A stretch of 32,937 nt of DNA from an uncultured Planctomycetaceae bacterium (GCA_903861195.1 CAIOTJ010000236.1:1-32937); one strand, 5' to 3'; shown: positions 15,268 to 24,547, counted from the first letter of the stretch. Translations and numbers: made by a program. The notes: generated by a model not told the origin, from the sequence alone.

Positions 15268-15295
15268 ATTATCGGGGGTGTGGCCAGAACGTCAA
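15268..15295 (-). promoter_or_regulatory. Sigma-70 type promoter for the SRP RNA
   Basis: On the minus strand TTGACG (15295-15290) is separated by 16 bp from GATAAT (15273-15268). The predicted start is near 15260, about 40 bases before the SRP RNA helix, so a 5' leader would be trimmed. The -35 box overlaps the stop codon of the ComEA-like gene (15292-15294), so the RNA gene begins exactly where the protein gene ends. This is the best promoter match seen in the window. Confidence 0.75.
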
Positions 15296-15882
15296 GGAAC
15301 CGCGGGGGAGTCGGGGAGTGTTTCCTCAGGATCGTCGTCGGATGGTTCAGGCCGGGATGGCGGTTTCGTCGGCTGGGGGGCCTGCGCCAACTCGACCCGC
15401 AGGAAGGGGCGGAGCTCGTCGAGACGCCGTCGGCCCAGTCCCCGCACCCGCAGCAGGTCATCGATCGATTCAAAGGGGCGGATCTCGCGCTCTTCCACAA
15501 TCCGCTGGGCCAGCTTTTCGCCAATTCCCTGCAGCTGAGACCATTCGACCCAGCTCGCCCGGTTGATGTCGATCTCGTACTGGTATTCGGCCTGCGGGAG
15601 TTGCTCGATATCGATCGGGGTGCGCCCCCAACCCGAGATCCGTAACCAATACAGGGTCAGCATCAGCAGACCCAGGCCGGCCAACACCCCCACGAACAGC
15701 CGGTCGCCCCGGCGCAGCCACAGCCGGGCGGTGAGGTTGTCGGCCAGGTCATACGCCGTCCCGGACTCCCCGGTGGGGGTGGGGCTTTCATCGGCACCAC
15801 CGGATGGGTCGGTGGAAGAATCCCCGTTCCTTCCGGCGGGATGGGGGCTCAGCCAGGTACCTTCCGGGTATTCCACAGCCAT
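15292..15882 (-). CDS. ComEA-like helix-hairpin-helix protein with membrane anchor
   Basis: 196 residues from the ATG at 15882 (M-A-V-E-Y-P-E-G-T-W); the open frame further upstream is Arg/Pro-rich and overlaps the spacer. Residues 1-60 are polar and low in complexity. One hydrophobic helix lies at about 62-81. A helix-hairpin-helix pair spans about 115-163 (I-N-R-A-S, L-Q-G-I-G-E-K-L-A-Q-R-I and V-R-G-L-G-R-R-R-L). The C-terminus is Pro/Glu/Asp-rich. ComEA proteins bind incoming DNA at the cell surface in natural transformation. Here only the fold and anchor are shared, and the tail composition differs, so a role in DNA uptake is a guess. It lies 95 bp downstream of the RNase Y gene on the same strand. 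Confidence 0.85.
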   Translation of the reverse strand: MAVEYPEGTWLSPHPAGRNGDSSTDPSGGADESPTPTGESGTAYDLADNLTARLWLRRGDRLFVGVLAGLGLLMLTLYWLRISGWGRTPIDIEQLPQAEYQYEIDINRASWVEWSQLQGIGEKLAQRIVEEREIRPFESIDDLLRVRGLGRRRLDELRPFLRVELAQAPQPTKPPSRPEPSDDDPEETLPDSPAVP

Positions 15883-15977
15883 GGTGGGCGGGTCTCGAAG
15901 ATCGCGGGAGTAAGCGGAGCGGACGCAGTCGGCACGATTCCCCCCGAACCCAGTCGGCCCCGTCCACCGCCGGCCAG

Positions 15978-17528
15978 TCAGCGGGCGGTTTCGATGTGCC
16001 GGGTCTCGCGGAGCACATTGACCTTGATTTCCCCCGGGTAGGTAAGGCTTTCTTCGATCGCCTGGGCGATGTCGCGGCAAAGCCGGGCCGCCTCGCGATC
16101 GTTGATTTGCCGGGGGTTGACCACAATGCGAATTTCCCGTCCCGCCTGAACGGCGAAGGCCTGTTCGACCCCGGGGAAGCCACAGGCGAGGGCTTCAAGA
16201 TCTTCCAGCCGCTTGATGTAGCGTTCGAGGCTTTCGCGGCGGGCTCCGGGACGGGCCGCCGAGATGGCGTCGGCGGCGGCCACCAGCACGGTGTAGATGT
16301 AGTCGACCCGGATGTCGTCGTGGTGTCCCCGGGCGGCGTGCACCACTTCGGCCCGCTCTCCATATCGCTTGAGAAGTTCGGCCCCCACGGTGGGGTGGCC
16401 CCCCTCCATCTCGTGGTCGGCCGCCTTGCCAATATCGTGCAGAAAGCCGCACCGGCGGGCAAGGTTGCCGTCGAGGTTCAGTTGCTCGGCCAACAGCCCG
16501 GTCAGGAACGACACCTCGATCGAGTGCCGCAGCACGTTTTGGCTGTAGCTGGTGCGGAAACTCAGCCGCCCCATCAGCTCGACCAGCTTCTCGTGCAGAC
16601 CGTGGACCCCCACCTCCTGGGCCCCTTCGCGGCCAGCCCGGCGGATCTGGGCGTCGATTTCCTTTTGGGTCTCGGCGACGATCTCTTCGATGCGGGTGGG
16701 GTGGATGCGCCCGTCCTGGATCAGCTTGACCAGCGACAGCCGGGCCACTTCCCGGCGAACCGCGTCGAATGCCGAGACGATGACCACGCCGGGAGTGTCG
16801 TCGACGATCACGTCGACCCCGGTGCTCTTTTCGAAGGCCCTAATGTTGCGTCCCTCGCGGCCGATGATGCGTCCCTTCATCTCATCATTGGGGATATCGA
16901 CCGACGAGACGGTGGTTTCCGAGGTATGGGCGGCGGCGTAGCGCTGCACCGCCATACCGATGACCTCGCGGGCCAAGCGGTCGGCGTTTTGTTTGAGCTC
17001 CTGCTCGTGCTTGAGGATCATCGCGCCAGTCTCTCCCTTCAGCTCCTGCTCGAGCCGGGTGAAGAGCTGCTCACGGGCCTGATCGGCTGTCATTCCCGAG
17101 ATGCGGAAGAGCTGGTCCTGCTGCTGGCGGAGGGTCTGCTGGAGTTCGGTGTCGCGGGCGTCGGACTGTTCGAGTTTCTCGGCCAGTTTCTTCTGGGTGA
17201 TCTCGACCATCCGCTCTTTTTTGGACATGTCCTGCTGCTGCTCGGTCAGCACGGTATCGCGGCGGTCGAGGCGGCGTTCCTGCTCCCGCAGTTCGTCGCG
17301 GACCGCGCCCAGCTCGCGCTCCAGCGATTCCCGGCGTTTCAGCAGGTCTTCCTTGGCGGCGAGGTCCTGCGATTTGCGGAGCGTTTCAGCATCGGTCTGG
17401 GCCTGCGAGAGAATCTGATCGCGCTGCTGATAGGCCGCGCCGCGGATCAGACGCTCGAAGAGCCAGCCGGCGGCCAGGCCGACCAGGGCGGAGACAAGGG
17501 TTACAAACAACCAGCCAGTGGTAGTCAT
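15978..17528 (-). CDS. rny: Ribonuclease Y
   Basis: 516 residues from the ATG at 17528 ([11 protein letters not shown]), which starts directly with the membrane anchor (about 5-25); a TTG nine codons upstream is less likely. Domain order is the classic one: N-terminal helix, long coiled coil (about 30-190), KH domain with [12 protein letters not shown] at 219-230, and HD domain with the metal-binding H364-D365 in F-L-H-D-I-G-K, then G-H-H-D-D near 401. RNase Y is the membrane-bound endoribonuclease that starts mRNA decay in many bacteria lacking RNase E. Length and all motifs agree with the family (near 520). Confidence 0.96.
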   Translation of the reverse strand: MTTTGWLFVTLVSALVGLAAGWLFERLIRGAAYQQRDQILSQAQTDAETLRKSQDLAAKEDLLKRRESLERELGAVRDELREQERRLDRRDTVLTEQQQDMSKKERMVEITQKKLAEKLEQSDARDTELQQTLRQQQDQLFRISGMTADQAREQLFTRLEQELKGETGAMILKHEQELKQNADRLAREVIGMAVQRYAAAHTSETTVSSVDIPNDEMKGRIIGREGRNIRAFEKSTGVDVIVDDTPGVVIVSAFDAVRREVARLSLVKLIQDGRIHPTRIEEIVAETQKEIDAQIRRAGREGAQEVGVHGLHEKLVELMGRLSFRTSYSQNVLRHSIEVSFLTGLLAEQLNLDGNLARRCGFLHDIGKAADHEMEGGHPTVGAELLKRYGERAEVVHAARGHHDDIRVDYIYTVLVAAADAISAARPGARRESLERYIKRLEDLEALACGFPGVEQAFAVQAGREIRIVVNPRQINDREAARLCRDIAQAIEESLTYPGEIKVNVLRETRHIETAR

Positions 17529-17580
17529 CGATGGAGATGTCCAGTCTTGCGCCAAATTGCGCGCAGGAGAACATCCGTAG

Positions 17581-17599
17581 CGGGGTGTTTGTCACCCCG
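17581..17599. repeat. Short inverted repeat upstream of RNase Y
   Basis: CGGGGTG-TTTGT-CACCCCG forms a 7-bp stem with a 5-base loop. It has no following T run on either strand, so it is not a standard terminator. The stretch TGTTTGTCACC is shared with the palindromes at 27202-27433, so it may be a relative of that extragenic repeat family. It lies 53 bp before the RNase Y start. Confidence 0.5.
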
Positions 17600-17653
17600 T
17601 TGAGCCCTCTTCGATGTCCAGGGCGCGCTCCCGAAGGCGTCGCGCCGATCGCC

Positions 17654-17998
17654 TCACGCCACCACGATGGTTGGTGGCCGACCGTTCTGGTGACTGTCCA
17701 CCTCCGGCAGCCGCACAACCGCCCCCTGCGGGGCATCTGGCCAAACCGCTCCCGAGAGCCACCAATGCTCCCCTTCCCATCGCAGCGATTGGAAGTTGGC
17801 GTCACACCGCGAAGGGCCCTCTTCCTTCCCCCGCGGGAGAGTCCACCAACCGGCGGCCAGAGAACTCCCGCCGGTGGTCCGGAGGGAATGGGAAGATTTC
17901 CCCTTGGCAACCCTGGTACGAACGGCCGCTCCGCAAGCGCAGAGCAGGGTCCAGAGTCCACACAGGACGGACCAGAGCGCGTTCGAGAAGAGATTCAC
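17654..17998 (-). CDS. Hypothetical small exported protein (doubtful)
   Basis: A possible 114-residue product from a GTG at 17998 that overlaps the stop of the preceding frame as GTGA, a typical coupling overlap. The N-terminus has a hydrophobic segment (A-L-W-S-V-L-C-G-L-W-T-L-L-C-A-C) that could be a signal or lipoprotein peptide. The rest is Trp-rich (A-G-W-W-T, R-W-E-G-E-H-W-W-L-S-G-A-V-W). GC at third codon positions looks high, in line with real genes here. I recognise no family. A competing plus-strand frame is Pro/Arg-rich and less protein-like. It could also be a chance frame. Confidence 0.38.
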   Translation of the reverse strand: MNLFSNALWSVLCGLWTLLCACGAAVRTRVAKGKSSHSLRTTGGSSLAAGWWTLPRGKEEGPSRCDANFQSLRWEGEHWWLSGAVWPDAPQGAVVRLPEVDSHQNGRPPTIVVA

Positions 17999-18183
17999 AG
18001 CCGGCAATCCAGAACAGGCAGTCGCAAAACCGTGGTCACGTGAGACATTCCCGTCCCGTCCCAACCGGGCGGCAGATGCCACCGCACGATTTCCAGGGCG
18101 GGGAGGGAACTGTCATCTTCCGGAAGAGAACTCGACCGGATGTCCCCCTGAAATCCTTCGGATCTGATGCCGTCAGGCACCAC
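17995..18183 (-). CDS. Hypothetical small protein, translationally coupled to next ORF (doubtful)
   Basis: A 62-codon frame from a GTG at 18183 (or 18180), ending in a GTGA overlap with the following ORF. An in-frame stop lies a short way upstream, so it cannot be much longer. The sequence (D-I-R-S-S-S-L-P-E-D-D then L-E-I-V-R-W-H-L-P-P-G-W) is soluble and not biased, but matches nothing I know. Either this pair is a small real operon, or it is the remains of one broken gene. Confidence 0.28.
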   Translation of the reverse strand: MVPDGIRSEGFQGDIRSSSLPEDDSSLPALEIVRWHLPPGWDGTGMSHVTTVLRLPVLDCRL

Positions 18184-18346
18184 TCCAAAGGGATGTGTCA
18201 GTGGGGTGTGTTGAGCGAGATTCGGCCTCCCTCAGAAGCCAGCAGGCTCCTCTCCCACCTTCCTGGCGGAACGCCCTTCCGGTGGCGGTTTCCGGCGGGC
18301 CGATTCTTGGACACTAACCTTACCAAACGCGTACACTGAGTCAACC
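18184..18346. other. Intergenic region before tilS
   Basis: No gene seen. Close to tilS there is TGGACA (18309-18314), an 18-bp spacer with a run of T/A-rich bases, and TACACT (18332-18337), a moderate sigma-70-like pair. If used, transcription would start within a few bases of the tilS ATG at 18347, giving a nearly leaderless mRNA. This would fit the lack of a Shine-Dalgarno there. Confidence 0.35.
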
Positions 18347-19429
18347 ATGAGCCCCCCGCTTTCTCAGCCTGAACCGCTTTCAAGAGCCGTGGCGCAGGCC
18401 CTGCGGCACAGGGCCCGGCCCAGCGAACGCTGGTTGGCGGCTGTTTCGGGAGGAGCCGACAGCGTCGCCCTGTTGGCCGCCCTGCGCGAGCAGCTTCCCG
18501 CCGGGCGTCTGACGGCCGCCCATCTCAACCACAATTTGCGGGGCCCCGAATCGGACGCCGATGCCGCCTGGGTGGCGGAACTCTGCACCAAGTGGGGCCT
18601 GCCCCTGATCGCCGAGTCGCGCCCGGTCGCGAGCCTGTCCGCCGCCTGGGGGGTGGGGTTCGAAGAAGCGGCCCGCCGGGCCCGGTACGAATTCCTCGAG
18701 CAGGCGGCGCGGCAGGCGGGCTGTACCGTGATCGCCCTCGCCCACACCGCCTCCGATCAAGCCGAAACGGTTTTGCATCATCTGCTGCGGGGCACCGGCC
18801 TGGCCGGCCTGCGGGGAATTCCCGAACAGCGCCCCCTGGGGCCGACCATCCTGGTCCGTCCCTTGCTGGAAGTGACCCGGGAGGAGATTGCCGCCTATCT
18901 CGACAGCCTGGGGCAAGACTACCGGACCGACCGCAGCAACCAGGAACGCGTGGCGACCCGGAACCGCTTGCGACTCGACCTGCTTCCGCAGTTGCGGGCG
19001 GAATACAACCCCCAGATCGATCGGGCGCTCACCCGGCTGGCCCGTCAGGTTACGGAAGTTCAGGCTGTTGTCGTCCAGATGGCGGGTGAGCTGTTCGCCA
19101 TCGCTTGCGAATCGTCCGATGCGGCGGCCTGTGTTCTGGCCTGGCAGAAGCTCGCCCAGGCTCCGCAACACGTGCTGCGTGAGATGTTTGTGCTGATCTG
19201 GCAACAGCACGATTGGCCCCGCCAGGCGATGGGGTTCGACCATTGGAATCGGTTGGCCGAGGTGGTGCACCGGGGGGGACGGCTCGATCTGCCGGGGGGG
19301 GTGGTGGCCCGCAGGGTGGGGCGAACGCTGGTGGTCGAACGCCCGGCCAGCGCCTCTCTCTCGGGAGCCCCCCCCCACCCGGGACCGGAAGGGTCGGGGT
19401 ACTTGCCCGCCGGGGGGGGAAACCGGTAA
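18347..19429 (+). CDS. tilS: tRNA(Ile)-lysidine synthase
   Basis: 360 residues. The N-type ATP pyrophosphatase motif S34-G-G-A-D-S39 is followed by H-L-N-H-N-L-R-G and by A-L-A-H-T-A-S-D-Q-A-E-T, both characteristic of TilS, and by the R-N-R-L-R segment. The enzyme adds lysine to C34 of the tRNA(Ile) CAU anticodon so that it reads AUA, and is essential in most bacteria. It is shorter than E. coli TilS (432) and appears to lack most of the C-terminal domain; residues after about 300 are variable. No Shine-Dalgarno is evident. The argF gene follows on the same strand after 168 bp. Confidence 0.94.
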   Translation: MSPPLSQPEPLSRAVAQALRHRARPSERWLAAVSGGADSVALLAALREQLPAGRLTAAHLNHNLRGPESDADAAWVAELCTKWGLPLIAESRPVASLSAAWGVGFEEAARRARYEFLEQAARQAGCTVIALAHTASDQAETVLHHLLRGTGLAGLRGIPEQRPLGPTILVRPLLEVTREEIAAYLDSLGQDYRTDRSNQERVATRNRLRLDLLPQLRAEYNPQIDRALTRLARQVTEVQAVVVQMAGELFAIACESSDAAACVLAWQKLAQAPQHVLREMFVLIWQQHDWPRQAMGFDHWNRLAEVVHRGGRLDLPGGVVARRVGRTLVVERPASASLSGAPPHPGPEGSGYLPAGGGNR

Positions 19430-19597
19430 AACGAACTTTTGACTTTCACCACGTAGACCGGAAGACCGGGTGGCCGGAAGATGGACTTCCAGGCCGCCCC
19501 TTTCGCAGCTGTGTGGGGCCACCAGCGAAGAGCGACGCCTCGCCGCCGGGATCCGTTCCTGGCGGCTTTGTTGTTCGAGGCAGACTGGACTGCGGCA

Positions 19598-20521
19598 ATG
19601 CGGCATATTGAATCGATGTTTCGGTTGTCTGTTGACGACTGCCGGGCGATTCTGCGGATTTCGAAGCTGGCCAAGGCCCGCTGGGCGGTAGGGGACCGTC
19701 CCGCGCTGTTGCCCGGGCGCATCATGACCCTCGTCTTCGAGAAACCTTCGCTGCGCACCCGGGTCAGTTTCGAATCGGCCGTGGCTCACCTGGGGGGGCG
19801 CAGTGTATTCCTCACGGCTGCCGAGGCGGGACTGAATGGCCGTGAGAGTGTGGCCGACGTCGCCCGCGTGCTGGGGAGCTATTCGGACTGGATCGTCCTG
19901 CGCACTTTCTCCCAGCAGCTGGTCGAAGACTTCGCCCGCTATGCCGGCTGCGCGGTGATCAATGGCCTGTCCGACTCGTCGCACCCCTGCCAGGCCTTGT
20001 CCGATGTCTTCACCATGACCGAGGTCTTCGGCACGCTCGAAGGACGGTCGCTGGCCTACATCGGCGATGGAAACAACGTCGCCCGGTCACTCGCGGTCAC
20101 CTGCGGCCTGCTGGGGCTGGGTTTCACCATTGCCTCGCCGCTGGGGTACGAGTTGTCTGAAGAATTCGTCAGCCGGCTGCGGCAGGCGTTTCCCCAGGGA
20201 CGGTTTCAGTTCACCTCCGATCCCCGCAGTGCGGTGAGCCATGCCGACGTGGTCTACACCGATGTCTGGGCCAGCATGGGGCAGGAGGCCGAGCAGGACT
20301 TGAGGAAGCGGGCTTTCGCCCCGTACCAGGTGAATGCCGACCTGATGAAGCGGGCTCCGGCCCATGCCCGGTTCATGCACTGTCTCCCCGCCAAGCGGGG
20401 CCTGGAAGTGACCGACGAGGTGCTCGACGGCCCCCAAAGCATCGCCATTCCCCAGGCCGAGAACCGGATGCACGTGGCCAAGGGAATCCTCCTGTGGCAA
20501 CAGGGAATCGAAGACGTCTGA
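19598..20521 (+). CDS. argF: Ornithine carbamoyltransferase
   Basis: 307 residues from the ATG at 19598 ([11 protein letters not shown]), which matches the standard OTCase start; the open frame 39 codons upstream has no family similarity. Carbamoyl-phosphate loop S51-L-R-T-R55, H129-P-C-Q132, the ornithine-binding D-x-W-A-S-M-G stretch near 222-228, and H261-C-L-P264 are all present. It makes citrulline from ornithine and carbamoyl phosphate in arginine synthesis. No other arg genes are in the window. It could in principle be a variant transcarbamylase, but the SMG motif supports ornithine as substrate. Confidence 0.95.
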   Translation: MRHIESMFRLSVDDCRAILRISKLAKARWAVGDRPALLPGRIMTLVFEKPSLRTRVSFESAVAHLGGRSVFLTAAEAGLNGRESVADVARVLGSYSDWIVLRTFSQQLVEDFARYAGCAVINGLSDSSHPCQALSDVFTMTEVFGTLEGRSLAYIGDGNNVARSLAVTCGLLGLGFTIASPLGYELSEEFVSRLRQAFPQGRFQFTSDPRSAVSHADVVYTDVWASMGQEAEQDLRKRAFAPYQVNADLMKRAPAHARFMHCLPAKRGLEVTDEVLDGPQSIAIPQAENRMHVAKGILLWQQGIEDV

Positions 20522-20541
20522 CCCGGTCTGTTTGTGGCCCT

Positions 20542-20585
20542 GGCCAATTGGATCGGGGCCAATTGGATCGGGGCCAATTGGATGG
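20542..20585. repeat. 15-bp tandem repeat, three units, each with CCAATTGG
   Basis: GGCCAATTGGATCGG is repeated at 20542 and 20557, with a third, slightly changed copy at 20572-20585. Each unit contains the 8-bp palindrome CCAATTGG. The array begins 20 bp after the argF stop. There is no T run, so it is not an intrinsic terminator. It may be a slippage-made microsatellite. Confidence 0.92.
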
Positions 20586-20859
20586 TCCACCCGGCAGAGA
20601 GTTCCGATCCGCGGTTTTTGCGTCGCGGACAGGTCTTCCCGGCATTTCGCCCCGGTCCCGTCTCCACTCGACTGCCCCGAATCGCGAGTCACGCCGAAGC
20701 CGCGCGGTGTGCGGCGCGGGTAAGCTTTGTTTGACCAGGCGGCCAGCGGCCTCAAGGGGGGGGCACAGTTTGCCTTTCCCCACGTTCGGTCAGCCCCCGG
20801 ATACAGCCCCGCCGGAAGCCGTGCCGGGATTTCTTTCGGGATTTCTTTCTGGAGCCAAG
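20586..20859. other. Intergenic region before rph
   Basis: About 270 bp with no convincing gene. A 9-base direct repeat (GGGATTTCT, 20826 and 20837) lies just before the rph ribosome binding site. Open frames here are extensions of rph or argF shadows. Confidence 0.45.
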
Positions 20860-21633
20860 ATGAATTCCTCACCGGGTCCCGAGACCCTCAGTAATCCCCG
20901 TCGCGACGGCCGCCAGCCGCGTGAACTGCGGCCTCTCACCATCCAGCGCGGGTTCACCCGCACGTCTCCGGGCAGCGTGCTGATTCGGGCCGGGGAGACC
21001 GTGGTGTTGTGCACGGCCTCGGTCGAGAATTCGCTCCCGCCCTGGATGCGCGATCAGACACGCGGCTGGGTGACCGCCGAATACAACATGTTGCCCGGCA
21101 GCACCACACCGCGGAAGGCGCGCGAGCGGTCTGGGAAGGTGGATGGGCGGACGACCGAGATTCAACGGCTGATCGGACGCAGCCTGCGGTCGGTTGTCGA
21201 CCTGGCGGCACTGGGGCCCCGGCAGATTACCGTCGACTGCGATGTGTTGCAGGCCGATGGCGGCACCCGCACCTTGTCGATTACCGGGGGGTTCATCGCG
21301 TTGGTGGATGCCGTCCGCTCGCTCCCTCCTCTGGAAGGGATTCCCCCCCGTCCGGTCTTTCTGTCGAGCGTCGCCGCGGTGAGCCTGGGGCTGGTTGGCG
21401 GGAGATTGCTGCTCGATCTCGATTATTCCGAAGACAGCCGGGCCGAGGTCGATTCGAACATCATCATGACGGGAGCGGGAGAATTCGTGGAGGTGCAGGG
21501 GACGGCTGAGGGCCGCCCATTCACCCGGGCGCAACTCGACGCCCAACTCGAACTGGCGGCCGAGGGAATCGCCCAACTGCAGGCCCGCCAGCGAGCCGCA
21601 CTGGCCAACCACTGGCCCGTCGAACTGGCCTGA
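20860..21633 (+). CDS. rph: Ribonuclease PH
   Basis: 257 residues from the ATG at 20860, with GGAG five bases upstream. The upstream open frame is rejected because it includes the 15-bp repeats. RNase PH motifs are clear: [63 protein letters not shown] and the acidic D-L-D-Y-S-E-D-S catalytic site. The enzyme trims tRNA 3' ends phosphorolytically as a hexamer. Length is slightly above the family average (238-250), from the N-terminal extension. It converges on the E1 gene with a 115-bp gap. Confidence 0.96.
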   Translation: MNSSPGPETLSNPRRDGRQPRELRPLTIQRGFTRTSPGSVLIRAGETVVLCTASVENSLPPWMRDQTRGWVTAEYNMLPGSTTPRKARERSGKVDGRTTEIQRLIGRSLRSVVDLAALGPRQITVDCDVLQADGGTRTLSITGGFIALVDAVRSLPPLEGIPPRPVFLSSVAAVSLGLVGGRLLLDLDYSEDSRAEVDSNIIMTGAGEFVEVQGTAEGRPFTRAQLDAQLELAAEGIAQLQARQRAALANHWPVELA

Positions 21634-21748
21634 TTCGACCCAAGCCGCTCGCACCCCACCGGGCGCGCTGGGGGTCGAACGCGCGATGGACCGCGCCCGC
21701 GTCTGCTGGGCAGGCGGATGCCTGGGGCGGTGCCAGCGTGTGGCGCTA

Positions 21749-23830
21749 CTACTCGGCCAGCAGGCTGCGGAGGGCGGCCACGATGTCGGCTGTCTGGGGG
21801 ACCACCGCACCTTCCAGAGTGGGGCTGTAGGGAGTGGGGGTGAAGACGCCATTCAGCCGTCGCACCGGGGCGTCGAGATCGTCGAAGCCCCGGTCGGCCA
21901 CCAGTGCCGCGACTTCGCCGCCGAAACCAAACGGAGCGAACGCTTCGTCCACCACCAACAGCCGCCCCGTGCGGGCCACCGAGTTGAGAATCAGGTCGCC
22001 ATCGAGCGGCAGCACGGTGCGCGGATCGATGATCTCGACCGAGATCCCGTCGCCGGCCAACTGGTCGGCCGCCTCCACCGCCAGGTGTACCATGCGGGCC
22101 AGGGCGACGACGGTCACGTCTCGCCCCTCGCGAACAACGGCTCCCTTGCCGAACGGAATCTCGTAGTCACCCTCGGGGACCGGCCCCTTGAACTGCAGGA
22201 TCTCGCGATGTTCCAGGAACATCACCGGGTCATCGCATCGCAGAGCGTGCTTGAACAGCCCCTTGGCGTCGTACGGGGTCGAGGGAACCACCACCCGCAA
22301 TCCGGGAATGTTCGCGTACATCGGGTAGTAGTTCCCCGAGTGGTGCGTCGCGGCACTGTGCCCGATGCCAATGCAGCCCCGCAGCAGGATCGGCATTTTC
22401 AGCCGGCCGCTGCTCATGTACTGCATCTTGGCAATCTGGTTCACAATCTCGCCAACCGAGTCGAGGATAAAGTCGGCGAACATGAAGTCGATGACGGGAC
22501 GGGTGCCTGTCATGGCGGCTCCACCTCCCAGTCCGACAAACCCCCGTTCGGCAATCGGCGTATCGCACAGCCGCACCGGGCCGTAAAGATCGTACAGCCC
22601 ATCGGTGGTCTTGAAGTTCCCCCCGCGTTTGCCAATTCCTTCCCCCAGCACGAAGATCTTGGGATTGACCGCCATCTCTTCGACCAGCGCTTCGTGGGTC
22701 GCCTTGATGAAGGTCAATTGCCGTACCCCGGCCGGGGCGGGCTGCCCCCGCGACGGAAGCGTGGGGGTGGGGGCGCTTGGCTCGGTGACCACCCGCGGGG
22801 GAGCGTAGATGTGCTCAGTGGCTGTGGCCGGGTCGGGCCAGGGGCCCGCCTCGGCAAAGGCCTGGGCCTCGGCAATCTGTGTCTCGACCTCGCGGCCAAT
22901 CTCGTCAAGTTCGCCCTGGGTGGCCAGCCGCTGTTCGATCAGCCAGCGCGCGAACCGCTGGATCGGGCACTTCTGTTTCCACTCCTCCACCTCTTCGCGG
23001 GTGCGGTAGGTGAAGTCTCCCATTCCTTCGGCATGAGCCCGGGTACGGTAGGTGCGGCACTCGATGAGGGTGGGACCTTCCCCCGCGCGGGCCCGGGCGA
23101 CCGCCTCGCCGGCCGTCTGGAAGACAGCCCGCAGATCGTTGCCGTCGACGGTGTGCCCGGGCATGCCATAGGCGCTGCCCCGCTCTCCCACGTTGGGATT
23201 CCCCGCCGAGTACCAGAAGGGGACTTCGGTGGCGAACTGGTTGTTCTCGCAGATGAACAGCACGGGCAGCTTCCAGATGCTGGCGAGATTCAGTCCTTCG
23301 TGAAACGCGCCGTTGTTGACGGCTCCGTCGCCGAAAAAGGCGACCCCCACCTGATCGGTCTGCAGCAGCTTGAAGCTGTAGCCTGCCCCGGCCGCCTGCA
23401 GAATGCAGGGGCCCACGATGCCGCTGGTTCCCATCATCCCCACTTCGGGAGAGAACAGGTGCATGCTTCCGCCGCGTCCGAGCGAGCAACCTGTCGACCG
23501 GCCGAATAACTCGGCCATCAGTTGCCGGGGGGGGACCCCTTTGGCGAGGGCGTGACCATGTCCGCGGTGGGTGCTGAAGACGACATCCCGCCGGGTGAGA
23601 TGGGCACAGACGCCGGTCGCGATCGCCTCTTCCCCAACGTAGGTATGGCAGGCCCCGTGCACCAGCCCACGTTGGTGCGAGCGAGCCAACTGCTCTTCGC
23701 ATTGGCGAATGACCTGCATGCGGCGGTAAAGGTCGAGAGCCTGATCACGATGCAGGTGAGGAACAGACATGGACTGCGCAGGGGGCGGGAGGGGGTTGGG
23801 GAGAGTCACGGGGGGCTGCTGGAATTTCAC
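21749..23830 (-). CDS. Fused alpha/beta 2-oxoacid dehydrogenase E1 component
   Basis: 693 residues from the GTG at 23830, chosen because GAGGAGGG lies six bases upstream; an ATG at 23770 (M-S-V-P-H-L-H) has no such site. E1 alpha (about 22-345) has the thiamine diphosphate motif G-D-G-A-V-N-N-G through E-N-N-Q and the phosphorylation-loop-like Y-R-T-R-A-H. A Pro-rich linker (near 360-385) joins it to E1 beta (about 390-690), with E-G-I-G and the cation-binding and E2-contact segments. In most bacteria these are two subunits. It decarboxylates a 2-oxoacid (pyruvate, acetoin or branched chain) with a lipoyl E2. No E2 or E3 gene is adjacent, so the substrate is not settled. Confidence 0.92.
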   Translation of the reverse strand: MKFQQPPVTLPNPLPPPAQSMSVPHLHRDQALDLYRRMQVIRQCEEQLARSHQRGLVHGACHTYVGEEAIATGVCAHLTRRDVVFSTHRGHGHALAKGVPPRQLMAELFGRSTGCSLGRGGSMHLFSPEVGMMGTSGIVGPCILQAAGAGYSFKLLQTDQVGVAFFGDGAVNNGAFHEGLNLASIWKLPVLFICENNQFATEVPFWYSAGNPNVGERGSAYGMPGHTVDGNDLRAVFQTAGEAVARARAGEGPTLIECRTYRTRAHAEGMGDFTYRTREEVEEWKQKCPIQRFARWLIEQRLATQGELDEIGREVETQIAEAQAFAEAGPWPDPATATEHIYAPPRVVTEPSAPTPTLPSRGQPAPAGVRQLTFIKATHEALVEEMAVNPKIFVLGEGIGKRGGNFKTTDGLYDLYGPVRLCDTPIAERGFVGLGGGAAMTGTRPVIDFMFADFILDSVGEIVNQIAKMQYMSSGRLKMPILLRGCIGIGHSAATHHSGNYYPMYANIPGLRVVVPSTPYDAKGLFKHALRCDDPVMFLEHREILQFKGPVPEGDYEIPFGKGAVVREGRDVTVVALARMVHLAVEAADQLAGDGISVEIIDPRTVLPLDGDLILNSVARTGRLLVVDEAFAPFGFGGEVAALVADRGFDDLDAPVRRLNGVFTPTPYSPTLEGAVVPQTADIVAALRSLLAE

Positions 23831-24547
23831 CAGAAACCCTCCTCTGAAGCAGTATCTCTCCCCTGCGGGCAGAGGGCAACAACCGCGAGACCCGGCCGAA
23901 CTGCCACTGGCTTCCGAAGCACACCGCCCGGCCGGAGGAGAGCCGCCACCTGGCGCGATTCGTCCGTCACAGCAGGTCAACGGCCATGGCAGGTCAACGC
24001 CGCCAGGAAGCCAGATTCGCGCCCCAAACTTGGGGTGGAACGCTGCGCTGCCAGTTCAAAGCAGACGTTTCCGGTCTTATACTTCAGTAGCTGTACGCAT
24101 GGATTAAATTGAGGTTATTTTTATACACTGATTGGCCGTAGATTGGAAGAAAGGCATCGAATCCTAACGAAAACTACATCAACATAACCAAATTCGATTT
24201 GAGGGACAGAAACACTCGTGACACAGGCGTATCGGCAAGCCACCACCATGGACAACCTTGGCAGCCGGCGGTACGGCTTCGAGGGATGACGACGTGGTCC
24301 GCCGACTGCCTCAGTTGTCAACAACGAGTGGGTGGTCCGAGACCCACTCTTTGTGGTTATATCCGGTGTCCACGAATTTTCCTACGAAAATCATCAAGTT
24401 TTCTTCGGCATTTGTGAAAAGATGACTCCGAAATTGTAAGGGTTTGGCTGGAGTGATTGGAGTTATGATTCTTTGGAATACTGTTTTTACGAGGTCCTAC
24501 AATCGTTACAGCCATTTCATCCCGAATTTGTCTCTGCAAAACCAGAA
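23831..24547. other. Gene-poor spacer with an AT-rich core
   Basis: About 720 bp between the E1 gene and the terminator of the PQQ gene. The stretch from about 24060 to 24540 is clearly AT-richer than its surroundings. Short open frames on both strands have no family features and I do not call them. A TATAAG on the minus strand (24076-24081) could be the -10 of the E1 promoter, but no good -35 is seen. GAGTGGGT and ACCCACTC (24325-24348) can form a hairpin followed by TTTG on the plus strand. Possible remnant of foreign DNA. Confidence 0.5.

Noticed and set aside
21686-23509. 607-codon plus-strand frame over the E1 gene
   Set aside because: Shadow frame of a gene with clear TPP-enzyme motifs on the minus strand.
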